From Quadrisphaera sp. (GTDB lineage Bacteria; Actinomycetota; Actinomycetes; Actinomycetales; Quadrisphaeraceae): DNA of 49,666 nt. How positions within the stretch are numbered: position 1 is the stretch's first letter; each line of letters opens with the position of its first letter. The stretch spans positions 1 through 49,666 of the forward strand of contig JARICT010000023.1 in assembly GCA_029257185.1 (NCBI GenBank), read 5' to 3'. The position numbers and the translations under genes are program-made. Below the pieces are notes generated by a model. The model was not told the origin of the DNA. It saw only the letters and a program-made list of their open reading frames with translations, and searched no databases. Of the stretch, positions 8,972-17,163 are shown one piece after another.

Positions 8972-9625
8972 GTGAGCCCGCCGCCGCAGCCCTGGGCCGG
9001 CGGCCCCTGGGCCGGTTGCGTCCTCGTGGTGCCCGCCGGCGGGACCTCGCGGCGCATGGGCACCGACAAGCTGGCCCTGCCGCTCGGCGGCTCGACGGTG
9101 CTGGGTGAGCTGCTCTCCCGGGTGCCCCGGAGCGTGCCCGTGGCAGTCGTGGGCCCGGCCCGGCCCGACCTCGGAGGACGATCCGTGCTGGCGACGCGGG
9201 AGGACCCGCCCGGGGGTGGCCCCGCCGCCGCGGTCGATGCCGGCCTGCGGGCCCTGGCCGCGGCGGAGTGGACGAGCGGGGCCGCGACGCCGGCGCCACC
9301 ACCCGAGATCGCGGTCGTCTGCGCGGGAGACGCACCGTGGTCGCCGCTGGCCGTGCCGGCGCTGGTGGCGGCGCTGCGTGCGGGGCCGCCGGAGGTGCGC
9401 TGCGCCGTCGCGGTCGACGGCGGAGGTCGCCGCCAGGTGCTCCTCGCGGCGCACCGGCTCCACCCGCTGCGCGCGCACCTCTCCACCGCCCGAGACTCCG
9501 GGGTCGCCGGGCGGTCGGCCCGGTGGCTCGTGGGCGCCGGCGCCCTCGAGGTGCCTCTCCCCGAGGAGCTGCTCGCGGACGTGGACACCCCCGACCAGCT
9601 GCTCGAGGCGCGCCGCCGCTCCTGA
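8972..9625 (+). CDS. MobA-like NTP-transferase (molybdenum cofactor guanylyltransferase family)
   Basis: 217-residue soluble Rossmann-like nucleotidyltransferase. The N-terminus has VVPAGGTSRRMGTDK, the glycine-rich nucleotide-binding loop of MobA and related enzymes, and CAGDAPW supplies the metal-binding Asp. These enzymes attach GMP or CMP to molybdopterin, or activate other metabolites. No other molybdenum cofactor genes are nearby, so the substrate is not certain. The GTG start lies 7 nt after the PAC2 stop, so the two genes probably form one unit. No strong ribosome-binding site is visible, consistent with coupling. Confidence 0.85.
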   Translation: MSPPPQPWAGGPWAGCVLVVPAGGTSRRMGTDKLALPLGGSTVLGELLSRVPRSVPVAVVGPARPDLGGRSVLATREDPPGGGPAAAVDAGLRALAAAEWTSGAATPAPPPEIAVVCAGDAPWSPLAVPALVAALRAGPPEVRCAVAVDGGGRRQVLLAAHRLHPLRAHLSTARDSGVAGRSARWLVGAGALEVPLPEELLADVDTPDQLLEARRRS

Positions 9626-9669
9626 GCAGCGTCCGCCGCGCCACGTCACCGCGCGGGGCAGCGGGTTCC

Positions 9670-9680
9670 GCGTGGTACCA
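9670..9680 (-). promoter_or_regulatory. Recurrent TACCACGC motif, copy E
   Basis: Minus strand TGGTACCACGC; the inner TGGTACCA is a perfect palindrome. It lies 80 nt before a glycosyltransferase start and matches sites at 13047, 17133 and 19438. Function is inferred only from recurrence. Confidence 0.35.
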
Positions 9681-9759
9681 GGCTCCCTGCCGCGTCCTCC
9701 TCTCGAGGGACGCCGGCCCGACGGCACGGCACCGGGCGAGCGCGGAGGGGACGGCGGCC

Positions 9760-10404
9760 ATGGCGGTGAGCATCCAGGAGCGTCCTGGCCGGGTGATGAC
9801 GGCTCCCCGGCTGCGGGTCGCGCTGGTGACGCCCGCGTACCCGCCGGACCGAGACGACGTCTCCGTGGCCTCCGTGGCCTCCGTGGCCTCGAGGCTCAGC
9901 GCCCGCGGTCACGAGGTCGTGGTCGCGACGCAGCAGCCGCTCGGGACCCCTGGGACCTCCGGGCCCGCGGTCGAGCCGGGCGACGGCGGAGTGGTGGTGC
10001 GACGGTTCGCCACGGCGGGGAGCGTGCGGGGGCACGCGCTCTCACCCGACCTGTGGCGCTGGCTGCGCGAGGGGGCGGGCGGCGCCGACGTGGTGCACGT
10101 CCACGACGTCCACGCCCTGACGAGCCTGCCCGCGCTGACGCTGGCACCGCGACCGCTGGTGCTGACCCCCCGCCATCACCCGCCCTCGGGGACCGAGGGA
10201 CGCCCGGGGTCCGGGCAGGTGCCCGCCACCGCCGTCCGCAGCGCCCTGGCACGCGTCTCGCGGGTCATCTGCTCGACCCCGGCCGAGGCGGGCCGGTTCG
10301 CCAGCGACCTCGGCGCCGCGGACCGCGTCGTGACCGTCCCCCCGAGGGAGGACGAGGCCGGGGTCGCGGAGCGCTGCTACCTCGAGCTGGCTCCCTGCCG
10401 TTGA
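9760..10404 (+). CDS. Glycosyltransferase N-terminal domain only (GT4-like), probably truncated
   Basis: 214 residues resembling only the acceptor-binding N-terminal Rossmann domain of GT-B (GT4) enzymes: RVALVTPAYPPDRDD at about 22-36, RLSARGHEVVVAT, then ADVVHVHDVHALTSLPAL. The nucleotide-sugar-binding C-terminal domain is absent. The stop codon is followed after 19 bp by the end of a convergent gene, so no frameshifted remainder exists. A 9-bp triplicate (TCCGTGGCC, 9862-9888) encodes SVA three times in the loop that normally holds G-G-E/V contacts. GGAGGGG precedes the ATG. It may be a decaying gene or a stand-alone binding domain. Confidence 0.7.
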   Translation: MAVSIQERPGRVMTAPRLRVALVTPAYPPDRDDVSVASVASVASRLSARGHEVVVATQQPLGTPGTSGPAVEPGDGGVVVRRFATAGSVRGHALSPDLWRWLREGAGGADVVHVHDVHALTSLPALTLAPRPLVLTPRHHPPSGTEGRPGSGQVPATAVRSALARVSRVICSTPAEAGRFASDLGAADRVVTVPPREDEAGVAERCYLELAPCR

Positions 10405-10423
10405 CGGCCCGGGACGGGTCCGC

Positions 10424-11872
10424 TCAGCGTGCGGGCCCGGCGTGCGGGGCCCGGTCCCGCGAGCCGGACGGGCCCGACGAGTCTGACGGGGTCGACGACG
10501 AGGACGACCCCGAGCGCGATCCCGAGCGCGACGAGCTCTGGGACTGGGACGTGGTACTCGACGACGTCGAGGCGGACGTGGAGGTGGACGACGTCGAGCC
10601 GGTCGACGTCGGTGACGAGCCCGTCGACGAGGTGTCTTCCGGCGTCCCCCCCGTCCCCGGCTGCCGGGGGGCGTCGCTCGTCGGGACGGTGTCCTGGCTG
10701 CCGTCGTCCGCGGGAGGCTCGGGGGCAGGAGGTTCCTCCGGCTCTTCCGGCTGGTCAGCAGGCGACCGGGTGTCGGAGCTCGGGGCGAGCGAGTCCTGCG
10801 CCGGCGGGGGCCGGCCGTCGTCCGACCCCCGGTTCGCGTCCCAGAGCAGGTAGCCGCCCACACCGGCCCCGACGAGGGCCGCCGCGACGACGCCGGCGAC
10901 CACCGGGTGGGCCGCGATGCCGGACGTGCCCGCGACGACCCCCTGGCCGGCGCCCGCCGTCGACTGCCCGGCTGCGCCGGCTCCCGCCGTGGTGCCCGCC
11001 CCTGCACCGGACCCGGCGGCCGACGAGCCGCCACCGGCGGTCGCGGCCGCTCCGGTCTGGCCGGCGGCGCCGGTGAGGGCCGCCGCGGGGCTTCCTGCCG
11101 GCAGCGGCCACCCGAGCTCCATCGCCGCGAGCCCCAGCAGGGCGGCGGGCAGCAGGTCGGCGCCCAGCGTGGCGTTGACCTCCACGAGCTCGTCCCTGAC
11201 CTTGCGGCAGTCGGGGCACGCGGCGAGGTGCTCGTCGAGCGCCCGGCGGTCCCGACGGCCCAGCGACGACCGCACCGACGGCGCCAGCAGCTCGACCACG
11301 CGCTCGTGACCGGCGGGGACCTGCGCGGCGTGCTCGCTGAGCCACGCGGTCCGCAGCCCCTCGCGCGCCCGCACGGCGAGCTGGGAGACCGCCCTGGGGG
11401 TGATGCCGAGCAGCGGGGCCACCTTCGAGGGTCCTTCACCCTGGATCTCGGTGTGCCACAGCACCAGCTGCCACCGTTCGGGGAGGCTGCGGAAGGCTCG
11501 TCCCGCCAGCTGCTGCTCGAGCTGGCCGATGACGGGGTCCCCGACCTCGTGCTCCTGGTGCAGCGGGGAATCCGCCTCGTCCAGGGACTCGACCGGCGTC
11601 ACCCGGCGCTCGCGGCGAAAGCGGTCGATGGCCGCGTTGCGCACCGCGCGCAGCAGGTAGGGGCGGAAGGCCACCTCGGGGCCGCCGCCCTCGCGGAGCA
11701 CCGTGAACGTCTTGGTGAACGCGTCAGCGACCACGTCCTCGGCGTCGCGGTCGGCGATCTGACGGGCGACACCGAGCGCCACCCCCACATGACGCTCGTA
11801 CAGCTGGGCGTAAGCACTCGTGTCGCCGGTCCGGGACCGGTCGATCAGCGACGAGTCTTCCTCGATGGTCAT
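10424..11872 (-). CDS. ECF sigma factor fused to zinc-finger anti-sigma domain, TM helix and Ser-rich tail
   Basis: 482-residue membrane-tethered sigma factor. Region 2 covers about 10-90 (DVVADAFTKTF and YLLRAVRNAAIDRFRR) and region 4 about 120-175 (LPERWQLVLWHTEIQG and ITPRAVSQLAVRAREGL). An anti-sigma zinc motif H215-x3-C219-x2-C222 (HLAACPDC) is fused behind it. An Ala/Gly linker leads to one membrane helix at about 323-344, then about 135 residues of Ser/Thr/Pro/Asp-rich, presumably extracytoplasmic sequence. Sigma and anti-sigma are usually separate proteins. I infer release or conformational control by an envelope signal. A GTG at 11884 is an alternative start. The diguanylate cyclase lies 88 bp upstream, probably in the same operon. 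Confidence 0.9.
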   Translation of the reverse strand: MTIEEDSSLIDRSRTGDTSAYAQLYERHVGVALGVARQIADRDAEDVVADAFTKTFTVLREGGGPEVAFRPYLLRAVRNAAIDRFRRERRVTPVESLDEADSPLHQEHEVGDPVIGQLEQQLAGRAFRSLPERWQLVLWHTEIQGEGPSKVAPLLGITPRAVSQLAVRAREGLRTAWLSEHAAQVPAGHERVVELLAPSVRSSLGRRDRRALDEHLAACPDCRKVRDELVEVNATLGADLLPAALLGLAAMELGWPLPAGSPAAALTGAAGQTGAAATAGGGSSAAGSGAGAGTTAGAGAAGQSTAGAGQGVVAGTSGIAAHPVVAGVVAAALVGAGVGGYLLWDANRGSDDGRPPPAQDSLAPSSDTRSPADQPEEPEEPPAPEPPADDGSQDTVPTSDAPRQPGTGGTPEDTSSTGSSPTSTGSTSSTSTSASTSSSTTSQSQSSSRSGSRSGSSSSSTPSDSSGPSGSRDRAPHAGPAR

Positions 11873-11960
11873 GACGGCCCCCACGGCGAAGAGTGACCAG
11901 GCTCCTGCCCAGCGCCGGCGGTCGACCGCGCCGCATCTCCTCGCGCGTCACCCGAACGGG

Positions 11961-13022
11961 TCAAGCCAGGCGGACCACAGCATACCGGTCGGCGTCCCGG
12001 GGCGAGGCGCCGCGCCGGCGACGGTGGCGGCGCTTCTCCGCGTACATCGAGGCGTCAGCCCGGTCCCACAGCGTGGTCGTGTCCTCACCGGGGCGTCGCT
12101 GCGCGGAACCCAGCGACGCCGCCACGCCGGCCAGCGAGAACGCCGCGCGGAGCCGACGTCCCAGGTCGCCCGCGGGCGTGAGCGCCCCGCGGGCCAGGAC
12201 GGCGAACTCGTCCCCCCCGGTGCGGGCGACCACGTCGTCGTCCCGGCAGGTCCGGCGCATCACCTCTGCGCACCGGACGAGGGCGACGTCACCGGCGCCG
12301 TGGCCAGCGGTGTCGTTGAGGTGCTTCAGCTCGTCGAGGTCGACCACGACGACCGTGACCGGCTCGTCGCCGGCGCGGGAGAAGACGCCGTGCTCCAGCG
12401 CGTCGAGCCAGCCGCGGCGGTTGAGGAGCCCGGTCAGCTGGTCGTGGCGGGCGAGGTCGAGGGCTCGCGAGGCGACCAGCTCCTGCTCGTGCGCCGAGCT
12501 CTCCGCGGCGAGCACGGCGGTGAGCATCGTCGCGACCAGCTCCGCCCAGCCCGCGGCGCAGCCGTCACCGTCGGCGGCCCGGGCGCCGACACCGTGCGAG
12601 CCGACACCGTGCAGCCAGCCCGCCGTCGAGCCGTCCGGGCGCCGCAGCGCCACCTCCACGGTCGGCCCCGGCAGGGCGACGGGCTCGCCGGAGGGCCGGG
12701 AGCGAGGGCTCACCACGGCCGGGAGGGCCGCGCTCTCCCCCTCGAAGAGCACGACGCCACCGGAGCGGACCGCGTCGGCGAACCGCCCCTCCCCCTGCGC
12801 CGCGCAGACCACGCGCCCGCCCTCCCCCGCCCGCGTCACCACCCACAGGTCCATCGGCACCTGGCGGTGCAGCTGCGTCACCGCCGCCGCCGCCGCACCC
12901 TCGAGCACCGCCGCGCGCCCGTCCCGCGCCACCCCCCGGTGGGGGCCGGCGTCACCGGGTCCGTGCAGGCTGGAGCCGGTCGGCACCCTGCCGCCGGGGG
13001 GAAGCTCGCCCTGCACGCCCAT
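11961..13022 (-). CDS. GAF-GGDEF diguanylate cyclase
   Basis: Makes cyclic di-GMP from two GTP. The C-terminal GGDEF domain has HDQLTGLLNRRG at its start, VVDLDELKHLND (metal ligands) and an intact TGGDEF signature. RDDD lies eight residues before the signature and fits the RxxD product-inhibition site, so it looks active and feedback-controlled. The N-terminal half resembles the degenerate GAF domain of actinobacterial cyclases (VPMDLWVVTRAGE, then VALRRPDGSTAGWL). No membrane segment, so it is soluble. The start is uncertain: ATG 13022, GTG 13094 or GTG 12932 are in frame and none has a good ribosome-binding site. It lies beside a fused sigma factor and the EPS genes. Confidence 0.9.
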   Translation of the reverse strand: MGVQGELPPGGRVPTGSSLHGPGDAGPHRGVARDGRAAVLEGAAAAAVTQLHRQVPMDLWVVTRAGEGGRVVCAAQGEGRFADAVRSGGVVLFEGESAALPAVVSPRSRPSGEPVALPGPTVEVALRRPDGSTAGWLHGVGSHGVGARAADGDGCAAGWAELVATMLTAVLAAESSAHEQELVASRALDLARHDQLTGLLNRRGWLDALEHGVFSRAGDEPVTVVVVDLDELKHLNDTAGHGAGDVALVRCAEVMRRTCRDDDVVARTGGDEFAVLARGALTPAGDLGRRLRAAFSLAGVAASLGSAQRRPGEDTTTLWDRADASMYAEKRRHRRRRGASPRDADRYAVVRLA

Positions 13023-13797
13023 GCCACGACGACGCACCGAGCAGGTGGTTACCACGCGAGACCGCGGAAGACGTCGCCGTGATCCCCTGGTCACGCCGGT
13101 CGACAGGGGCGGTCGCTACGAGCCGTGGCCCGCGAGCCCGCGCGGCGGCGACCCGGCGGTGGCGCCGGCGCTCGACACCCTGTCGGGCGCCCGCGTCAGC
13201 GTCCTCCAGGCTCCGGTGTCCCCGGCGGAGGCCGGCGAGGCGGTGACGCGGCTGCAGCGGTGGTCCCGGGTCCGCCACGCGCACCTCGCCGAGGTGCGCG
13301 CCGTCGAGCACGACGACGACAGGCTGGTGGTGGTCTGCGAGCTCCTGCACGGCAGACCGGCGCTGGACGTCCGCGCCCCGCTGGCCGTGACGGTCCGGTC
13401 GGTGCACCGGCTCTCCACCCAGCTGCTCGGAGCGGTCGCTGCGCTCCACCAGGGGGGGATCGTCCACGGGGGCGTCTCGGGCGCGAGCGTGCTGCTGGCC
13501 CGTGAGAGCGGGGTCCGCGCAGACGTCACCGTGACCCTGCTCCCGGTGCCGGTCGGCGACGGCGAGCGGCGCGACGACGAGAGCGCCCGCCCCGGGCGTT
13601 CCGGAGCGTCCTCGGGGGCCGACAGCGATGCGGCGCCGAGTCGCGACGGAGACGTGGCGGGGGCTGCCGCGGTGCTGCTGGCGCTGCTGCGCCGGGCGCC
13701 GGTGGCCGGCCTCGAGGAGTCGGTGCTCGCGGAAGCGCTCACGAGGAGGCTGCGGCGCTCGGTCGGGGAGGGCGACCCTCACGCTCGCGACGTCTGA
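13021..13797 (+). CDS. Pseudokinase-like protein (degenerate Ser/Thr kinase fold)
   Basis: 258 residues from the ATG, or about 212 from GTG 13159. The middle resembles a eukaryotic-type protein kinase: ARVSVLQAP at the N-lobe, LVVVCELLHGRP like a hinge, and LLGAVAALHQGGIVHGGVSG where HRDLKPxN should be. The catalytic Asp and Asn are replaced (HGGVSGAS), no glycine loop or VAIK lysine is visible, and no DFG follows, so it should not phosphorylate. Pseudokinases often act as binding modules, as in MviN-linked proteins. It is divergent from the diguanylate cyclase and the starts overlap if both ATGs are used. Coding is supported by codon bias, but the N-terminus is unsure. Confidence 0.6.
   Translation: MPRRRTEQVVTTRDRGRRRRDPLVTPVDRGGRYEPWPASPRGGDPAVAPALDTLSGARVSVLQAPVSPAEAGEAVTRLQRWSRVRHAHLAEVRAVEHDDDRLVVVCELLHGRPALDVRAPLAVTVRSVHRLSTQLLGAVAALHQGGIVHGGVSGASVLLARESGVRADVTVTLLPVPVGDGERRDDESARPGRSGASSGADSDAAPSRDGDVAGAAAVLLALLRRAPVAGLEESVLAEALTRRLRRSVGEGDPHARDV
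13047..13057 (+). promoter_or_regulatory. Recurrent TACCACGC motif, copy A
   Basis: GGTTACCACGC inside an 11-bp perfect palindrome GTGGT-T-ACCAC (13045-13055), in the divergent start region of the diguanylate cyclase and the pseudokinase. If it is an operator, the pseudokinase must start downstream of it, for example at GTG 13159. Confidence 0.4.
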
Positions 13798-13834
13798 GGA
13801 CCCCGTCCACGATCATCCAGCCCCTCACCCAGCG

Positions 13835-14839
13835 TCAGGGCAGGGCCGGGACCACCAGCTCCTGGCCGACGCGGATGAGGTCCGGGTCGTCGCCGATCAC
13901 CTGACGGTTCGCCTCGTAGACCTTGGGCCACGACTCGAGCACCTGGTCGGCCGTGGCGTTCCCACCCAGCGCGGCGTCGGTGATGGACCACAGGCTCTCG
14001 CCGGGCGCGACGACCTGACGGGTCCCGCCCGCCTCGGGCGTGGCGGGGGCTCCACCACCGCCGGTGGCGCCCAGGTCCGGGACCGTCAGCCGCACGCCGG
14101 AGGGGAGGACGCTCGGGCTGCCGCCGAAGACGGCCTCGTTGGCCTGGTAGATCGTGGGCCACGCGTCCTTGATGGCCTGCTCGGACGGGTCGCCCGGCAG
14201 GACGGACTCGGTGATGGACCACAGCGTGTCCCCCGACGTGACCTGGTAGCTCGTGGGAGCCGGCGCCTGCTCCGCCGGCGAGGGGGCGTCGTCGCCGGTG
14301 CCCGCCGAGGGGGGTGAGCCGGGTGCCTCTTCGCCGTCAGCGGAGGCGCTCCCCTCGGCGCCCGGCTCCGGGGCGCCCGCACCCGGCTGGTCGCCAGCAG
14401 GCTGCTCGTCCTGCCCGCTCTCGCTCTCCGCCGGCGCAGGGGCGGCGTCCTCGCCGCCCGGGCTCTCCTCCGCCCCCGGAGCCGGAGCGCCTTCGCCGCC
14501 CGCGCTCTCCGGGGCCTCCACCTCGGGAGCGGGGTCCTCCGGAGCGAGGGCCTCGGGAGCGGGGGCCTCGCTGTCCGAGGACTCCGTCTCGGCAGGCTCG
14601 GTACCAGCGCTCTCCGTGGCGCCGAGGTCCTCGGGCGCGCCCGCGGCGTCGGCGTCCGCGTCGTCACCGGTGAAGGCCCCGGTCACGACGCCGCCGGTGA
14701 CCGCTCCCGCGGCCACCACGCCGACGAGCGCCGCAGCGATCCACCGGCGCCGGCGGCGGCGCTCCTTCTCCTGCGCCTCGAACAGCGCGTCGACGTCGAT
14801 CTGGTCCTGGCTTGGTCTGCTCTTGTCAGCGGGCTTCAT
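13835..14839 (-). CDS. Membrane-anchored protein with two LysM domains
   Basis: 334 residues. A basic N-terminal cytoplasmic stretch ending in a run of arginines precedes one membrane helix (about 33-55). About 130 residues of acidic Ala/Glu/Pro-rich spacer follow, then two LysM domains at about 193-253 and 273-334 (TSGDTLWSI and APGESLWSI). LysM binds peptidoglycan or other GlcNAc polymers, so the protein probably spans from membrane to cell wall. GAGAGG precedes the ATG. Its start overlaps the end of the upstream wzz gene by 14 bp, so they are co-transcribed; a role in holding or guiding the EPS machinery at the wall is an inference. Confidence 0.9.
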   Translation of the reverse strand: MKPADKSRPSQDQIDVDALFEAQEKERRRRRRWIAAALVGVVAAGAVTGGVVTGAFTGDDADADAAGAPEDLGATESAGTEPAETESSDSEAPAPEALAPEDPAPEVEAPESAGGEGAPAPGAEESPGGEDAAPAPAESESGQDEQPAGDQPGAGAPEPGAEGSASADGEEAPGSPPSAGTGDDAPSPAEQAPAPTSYQVTSGDTLWSITESVLPGDPSEQAIKDAWPTIYQANEAVFGGSPSVLPSGVRLTVPDLGATGGGGAPATPEAGGTRQVVAPGESLWSITDAALGGNATADQVLESWPKVYEANRQVIGDDPDLIRVGQELVVPALP

Positions 14840-16940
14840 GGTCGTCCTCTCGACGTGCGCGGTCCGCCGGTCTCGCACCGGCTGGCAGGTAGGTGTCCAC
14901 GGCGGCGCCAGGTCGCCTCGGAGCGGGGGCGCTCGCCCGCCCACCGCCCACGCTCGTCGCCCGCAGCTCAGCAGCGAGGGAGTCGGCAGCGGTCGAGTCG
15001 TCCTCCCGGACGACCTGGCGGCCCAGCGCACCCGGGCGCTCGTCCGCAGCGGGCCCCCGTGACGGCTCCCGTGGCGCCTGGCTCCACGACACCGGTCTCG
15101 GCAGGCGGGTCCCTCGCTGCACGAGCACGACGGCGACGACCGGGCTGCCCGCCCGCTGCAGGCGCTCCGCGGCCTCGCGCACCTGGACGCAGGTGGAGGA
15201 GCCGGCGAGCACCACGAGGACCGCTGCGTCCGCGACCTGGGCCACCCTGAGGCTGAGCTCTGCGTCGACGAGGGGCGGGCTGGCGATCACCACGCGCTGA
15301 GCCGTCGCGGTGAGGCGGTCGAGGAGCAGGGGCAGGCGACGAGAGCTCAGCAGGTCGCGCCCCGCCGCGTCGCTCTCCCGCGGCCAGCGCAGCGGGAGGA
15401 CGGTCAGGCGGGGACGGTCGGTCCTCGTCACGTCCGCCACGGACGCACCAGGCTCCGGGAGACGGTCGAGGACCTCCTGCGCGGAGGGACGTCGCTCGGA
15501 GCCGCCGGCGCCGACGAGCACCGTCCTCGTCCCGGCGGCGGCGGCGGCCACCGCGACGTCGATGCTGCGCAGCGCAGCCCGTGCGTCGGCCGACTCACCG
15601 ACCACCGTGACGACAGCGGCGCCCTGCCGTGCTCCCAGCACGCGCTCGAGGTCCCGGTACGGCTCCAGGTCCCGGAACCTCGGGTCGGCGCGGCGGGGGG
15701 ACCAGCGACGTGGCTCACCGATCTGGACGACGGTCTCGGCGCCGCTGGCCCGCGCCACGTCCTGGGGCAGGACGGCGAGCCGGCGGACACGGTCGAGCAC
15801 CCAGAGCGCCACCAGCACGATCAGGGCCCCGACCACGACGCCTGCGACGAGCCCCACGGCGCCCCTCGCCAGCAGCGACCCGGCAAGGCTCGAGGCGCTG
15901 CCGGCTGCCACCGCCGCGGCGGCGCCGAGGAGGAACGCCCCTCCGGCGATCCACGGCGCGTACGCCGAGAGCAGCGTCCGCCACCGGCTCACGCCGCGGT
16001 CGGCGCGGGGCCGTTCGGCGCGCGCCTCGCTCCGGGCAGGGGCGTGGGCCTTCGGGGCCTCCTGCGCCCCGGAGAGCCCTCGGTCCCTCACGTGCTCGAC
16101 GGGCCGCGGGTCGTCCGCCGGGCCGAGCGCGGGCCCGGGTGCGCCGGCCGGCGGAGCCTCCGCGGGGATCTCGGCCGTCACCTCCGTGCGGCGAGAGCCG
16201 CCGGCAGCCGCCACGGGCTCACGCCTGCCCGAGACGCCGAGCCGGGGTGCGCTGAGGGGCCCGGGCCTGGAGGCCTCCGGCTCGGGGACGGGCTGCGTCG
16301 CCCCTCCCGACCCCGCCCGATCGTCCTCGGTGGCGGGGGGAGCGGTCGTCGCCGCAGCGGTCGAGCGGCGAGGCGGTCGCCCCAGCAGCAGGACCAGCGC
16401 GGCGAGGAGGGCCCCGGCCCCCCCGCCGACGGCGGCCCACACGAGCGGGCGGGGGCTCACCGGTTCCGAGGGGGTGGACGCGGGCTGCACGAGCGTGAGC
16501 CGGGCGGCGTCGAGCCCGGTCAGCGTCGGGCCCTCCTCGACGCTCACCTGGGCCCACGTCTCGGCGATGCGCGCGGCCCCACCGGCGTCGGTCGACCGGG
16601 CCGTGACGTCGAGGGCGATCGTCCCGGGGACGAGCTCCACGGTCGTCGAGGACGTCAGGTCCTCGGCCGCGTCGGCCGTCGGGGCGCGCGAGGCCACCTC
16701 CTCGCCCACGACCGAGCCGCCCAGGCTCTCCGCGAAGGTGGCGGCATACAGCGCGGCCGTCTCGGCCTGCTCCGCGAAGGGCTTGCCCTGGTCGTCGACG
16801 GAGACGACGAGCCGGGCCGTGGCGGAGTACACCGGGGTGACGGCGCGCGAGGCGAGGAAGCCCAGCGCGGCGCACACCAGGGCGGCGATCACCAGCACCG
16901 TCACCAGCCGGGCCGGGGAGGTGCTGCGGCGCTGGAGCAT
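14826..16940 (-). CDS. Wzz-type polysaccharide co-polymerase with degenerate BY-kinase domain
   Basis: 704 residues. A Wzz-like region (about 1-190) has membrane helices at 12-32 and 166-187 around an extracytoplasmic domain starting AVTPVYSATARLVV. A 140-residue Pro/Ala-rich cytoplasmic linker and two more helices (about 330-352 and 360-383) follow. The C-terminal domain resembles bacterial tyrosine kinases (CpsD/Wzc), but the Walker A loop is replaced by VVGESADARAAL with no GK[ST], and the Walker B region reads VVIASPPLVDAE. It should not hydrolyse ATP. Such proteins set polysaccharide chain length. GAGGGG sits 6 nt before ATG 16940; an in-frame ATG at 17006 lies closer to the promoter. 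Confidence 0.87.
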   Translation of the reverse strand: MLQRRSTSPARLVTVLVIAALVCAALGFLASRAVTPVYSATARLVVSVDDQGKPFAEQAETAALYAATFAESLGGSVVGEEVASRAPTADAAEDLTSSTTVELVPGTIALDVTARSTDAGGAARIAETWAQVSVEEGPTLTGLDAARLTLVQPASTPSEPVSPRPLVWAAVGGGAGALLAALVLLLGRPPRRSTAAATTAPPATEDDRAGSGGATQPVPEPEASRPGPLSAPRLGVSGRREPVAAAGGSRRTEVTAEIPAEAPPAGAPGPALGPADDPRPVEHVRDRGLSGAQEAPKAHAPARSEARAERPRADRGVSRWRTLLSAYAPWIAGGAFLLGAAAAVAAGSASSLAGSLLARGAVGLVAGVVVGALIVLVALWVLDRVRRLAVLPQDVARASGAETVVQIGEPRRWSPRRADPRFRDLEPYRDLERVLGARQGAAVVTVVGESADARAALRSIDVAVAAAAAGTRTVLVGAGGSERRPSAQEVLDRLPEPGASVADVTRTDRPRLTVLPLRWPRESDAAGRDLLSSRRLPLLLDRLTATAQRVVIASPPLVDAELSLRVAQVADAAVLVVLAGSSTCVQVREAAERLQRAGSPVVAVVLVQRGTRLPRPVSWSQAPREPSRGPAADERPGALGRQVVREDDSTAADSLAAELRATSVGGGRASAPAPRRPGAAVDTYLPAGARPADRARREDDHEAR

Positions 16941-17034
16941 GTCGTCCCCTCGTCGGTCGGGCGTCCGCCGGGCCGGTGGTCGCACCGTCCCCGCCTGGTC
17001 GGCCATGACGCCGCTACCACCCCCGCGGGTGCTG

Positions 17035-17063
17035 ATCTTGACCAGCGGGCAAGAGCCTGTCAA
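17035..17063 (-). promoter_or_regulatory. Sigma-70-type promoter for wzz-lysM
   Basis: On the minus strand TTGACA (17063-17058), exactly 17 nt, then CAAGAT (17040-17035). The transcript would start near 17028, giving a leader of about 88 nt to ATG 16940 or about 22 nt to ATG 17006. This is the best consensus vegetative promoter in the window. Confidence 0.6.
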
Positions 17064-17132
17064 TCGGGAGCGCGGAAGGATGACAGAGGTCTACGTCATG
17101 GCACTACTCCACTACTGACGGCCACGATCGCG

Positions 17133-17143
17133 GGTTACCACGC
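17133..17143 (+). promoter_or_regulatory. Recurrent TACCACGC motif, copy B
   Basis: GGTTACCACGC, about 70 bp upstream of the wzz -35 box. It is identical over 11 bp to copy A near the diguanylate cyclase. Confidence 0.4.
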
Positions 17144-17163
17144 GCCCGAGACGTCCTGTTTCG

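Noticed and set aside
9626-9759. Small gene between the MobA-like and glycosyltransferase genes
   Set aside because: No frame with a start, ribosome-binding site and plausible composition; only the recurrent palindromic motif stands out.
11955-11966. TATGCT-like -10 box before the fused sigma factor
   Set aside because: It lies in the last codons of the diguanylate cyclase, and the nearby TTGACC is on the wrong side for a promoter.
17080-17118. A 12-residue ORF (MTEVYVMALLHY) with GGAAGG just upstream
   Set aside because: No plus-strand gene follows for 2.4 kb, so a leader peptide makes no sense, and the ribosome-binding site is too close to the ATG.
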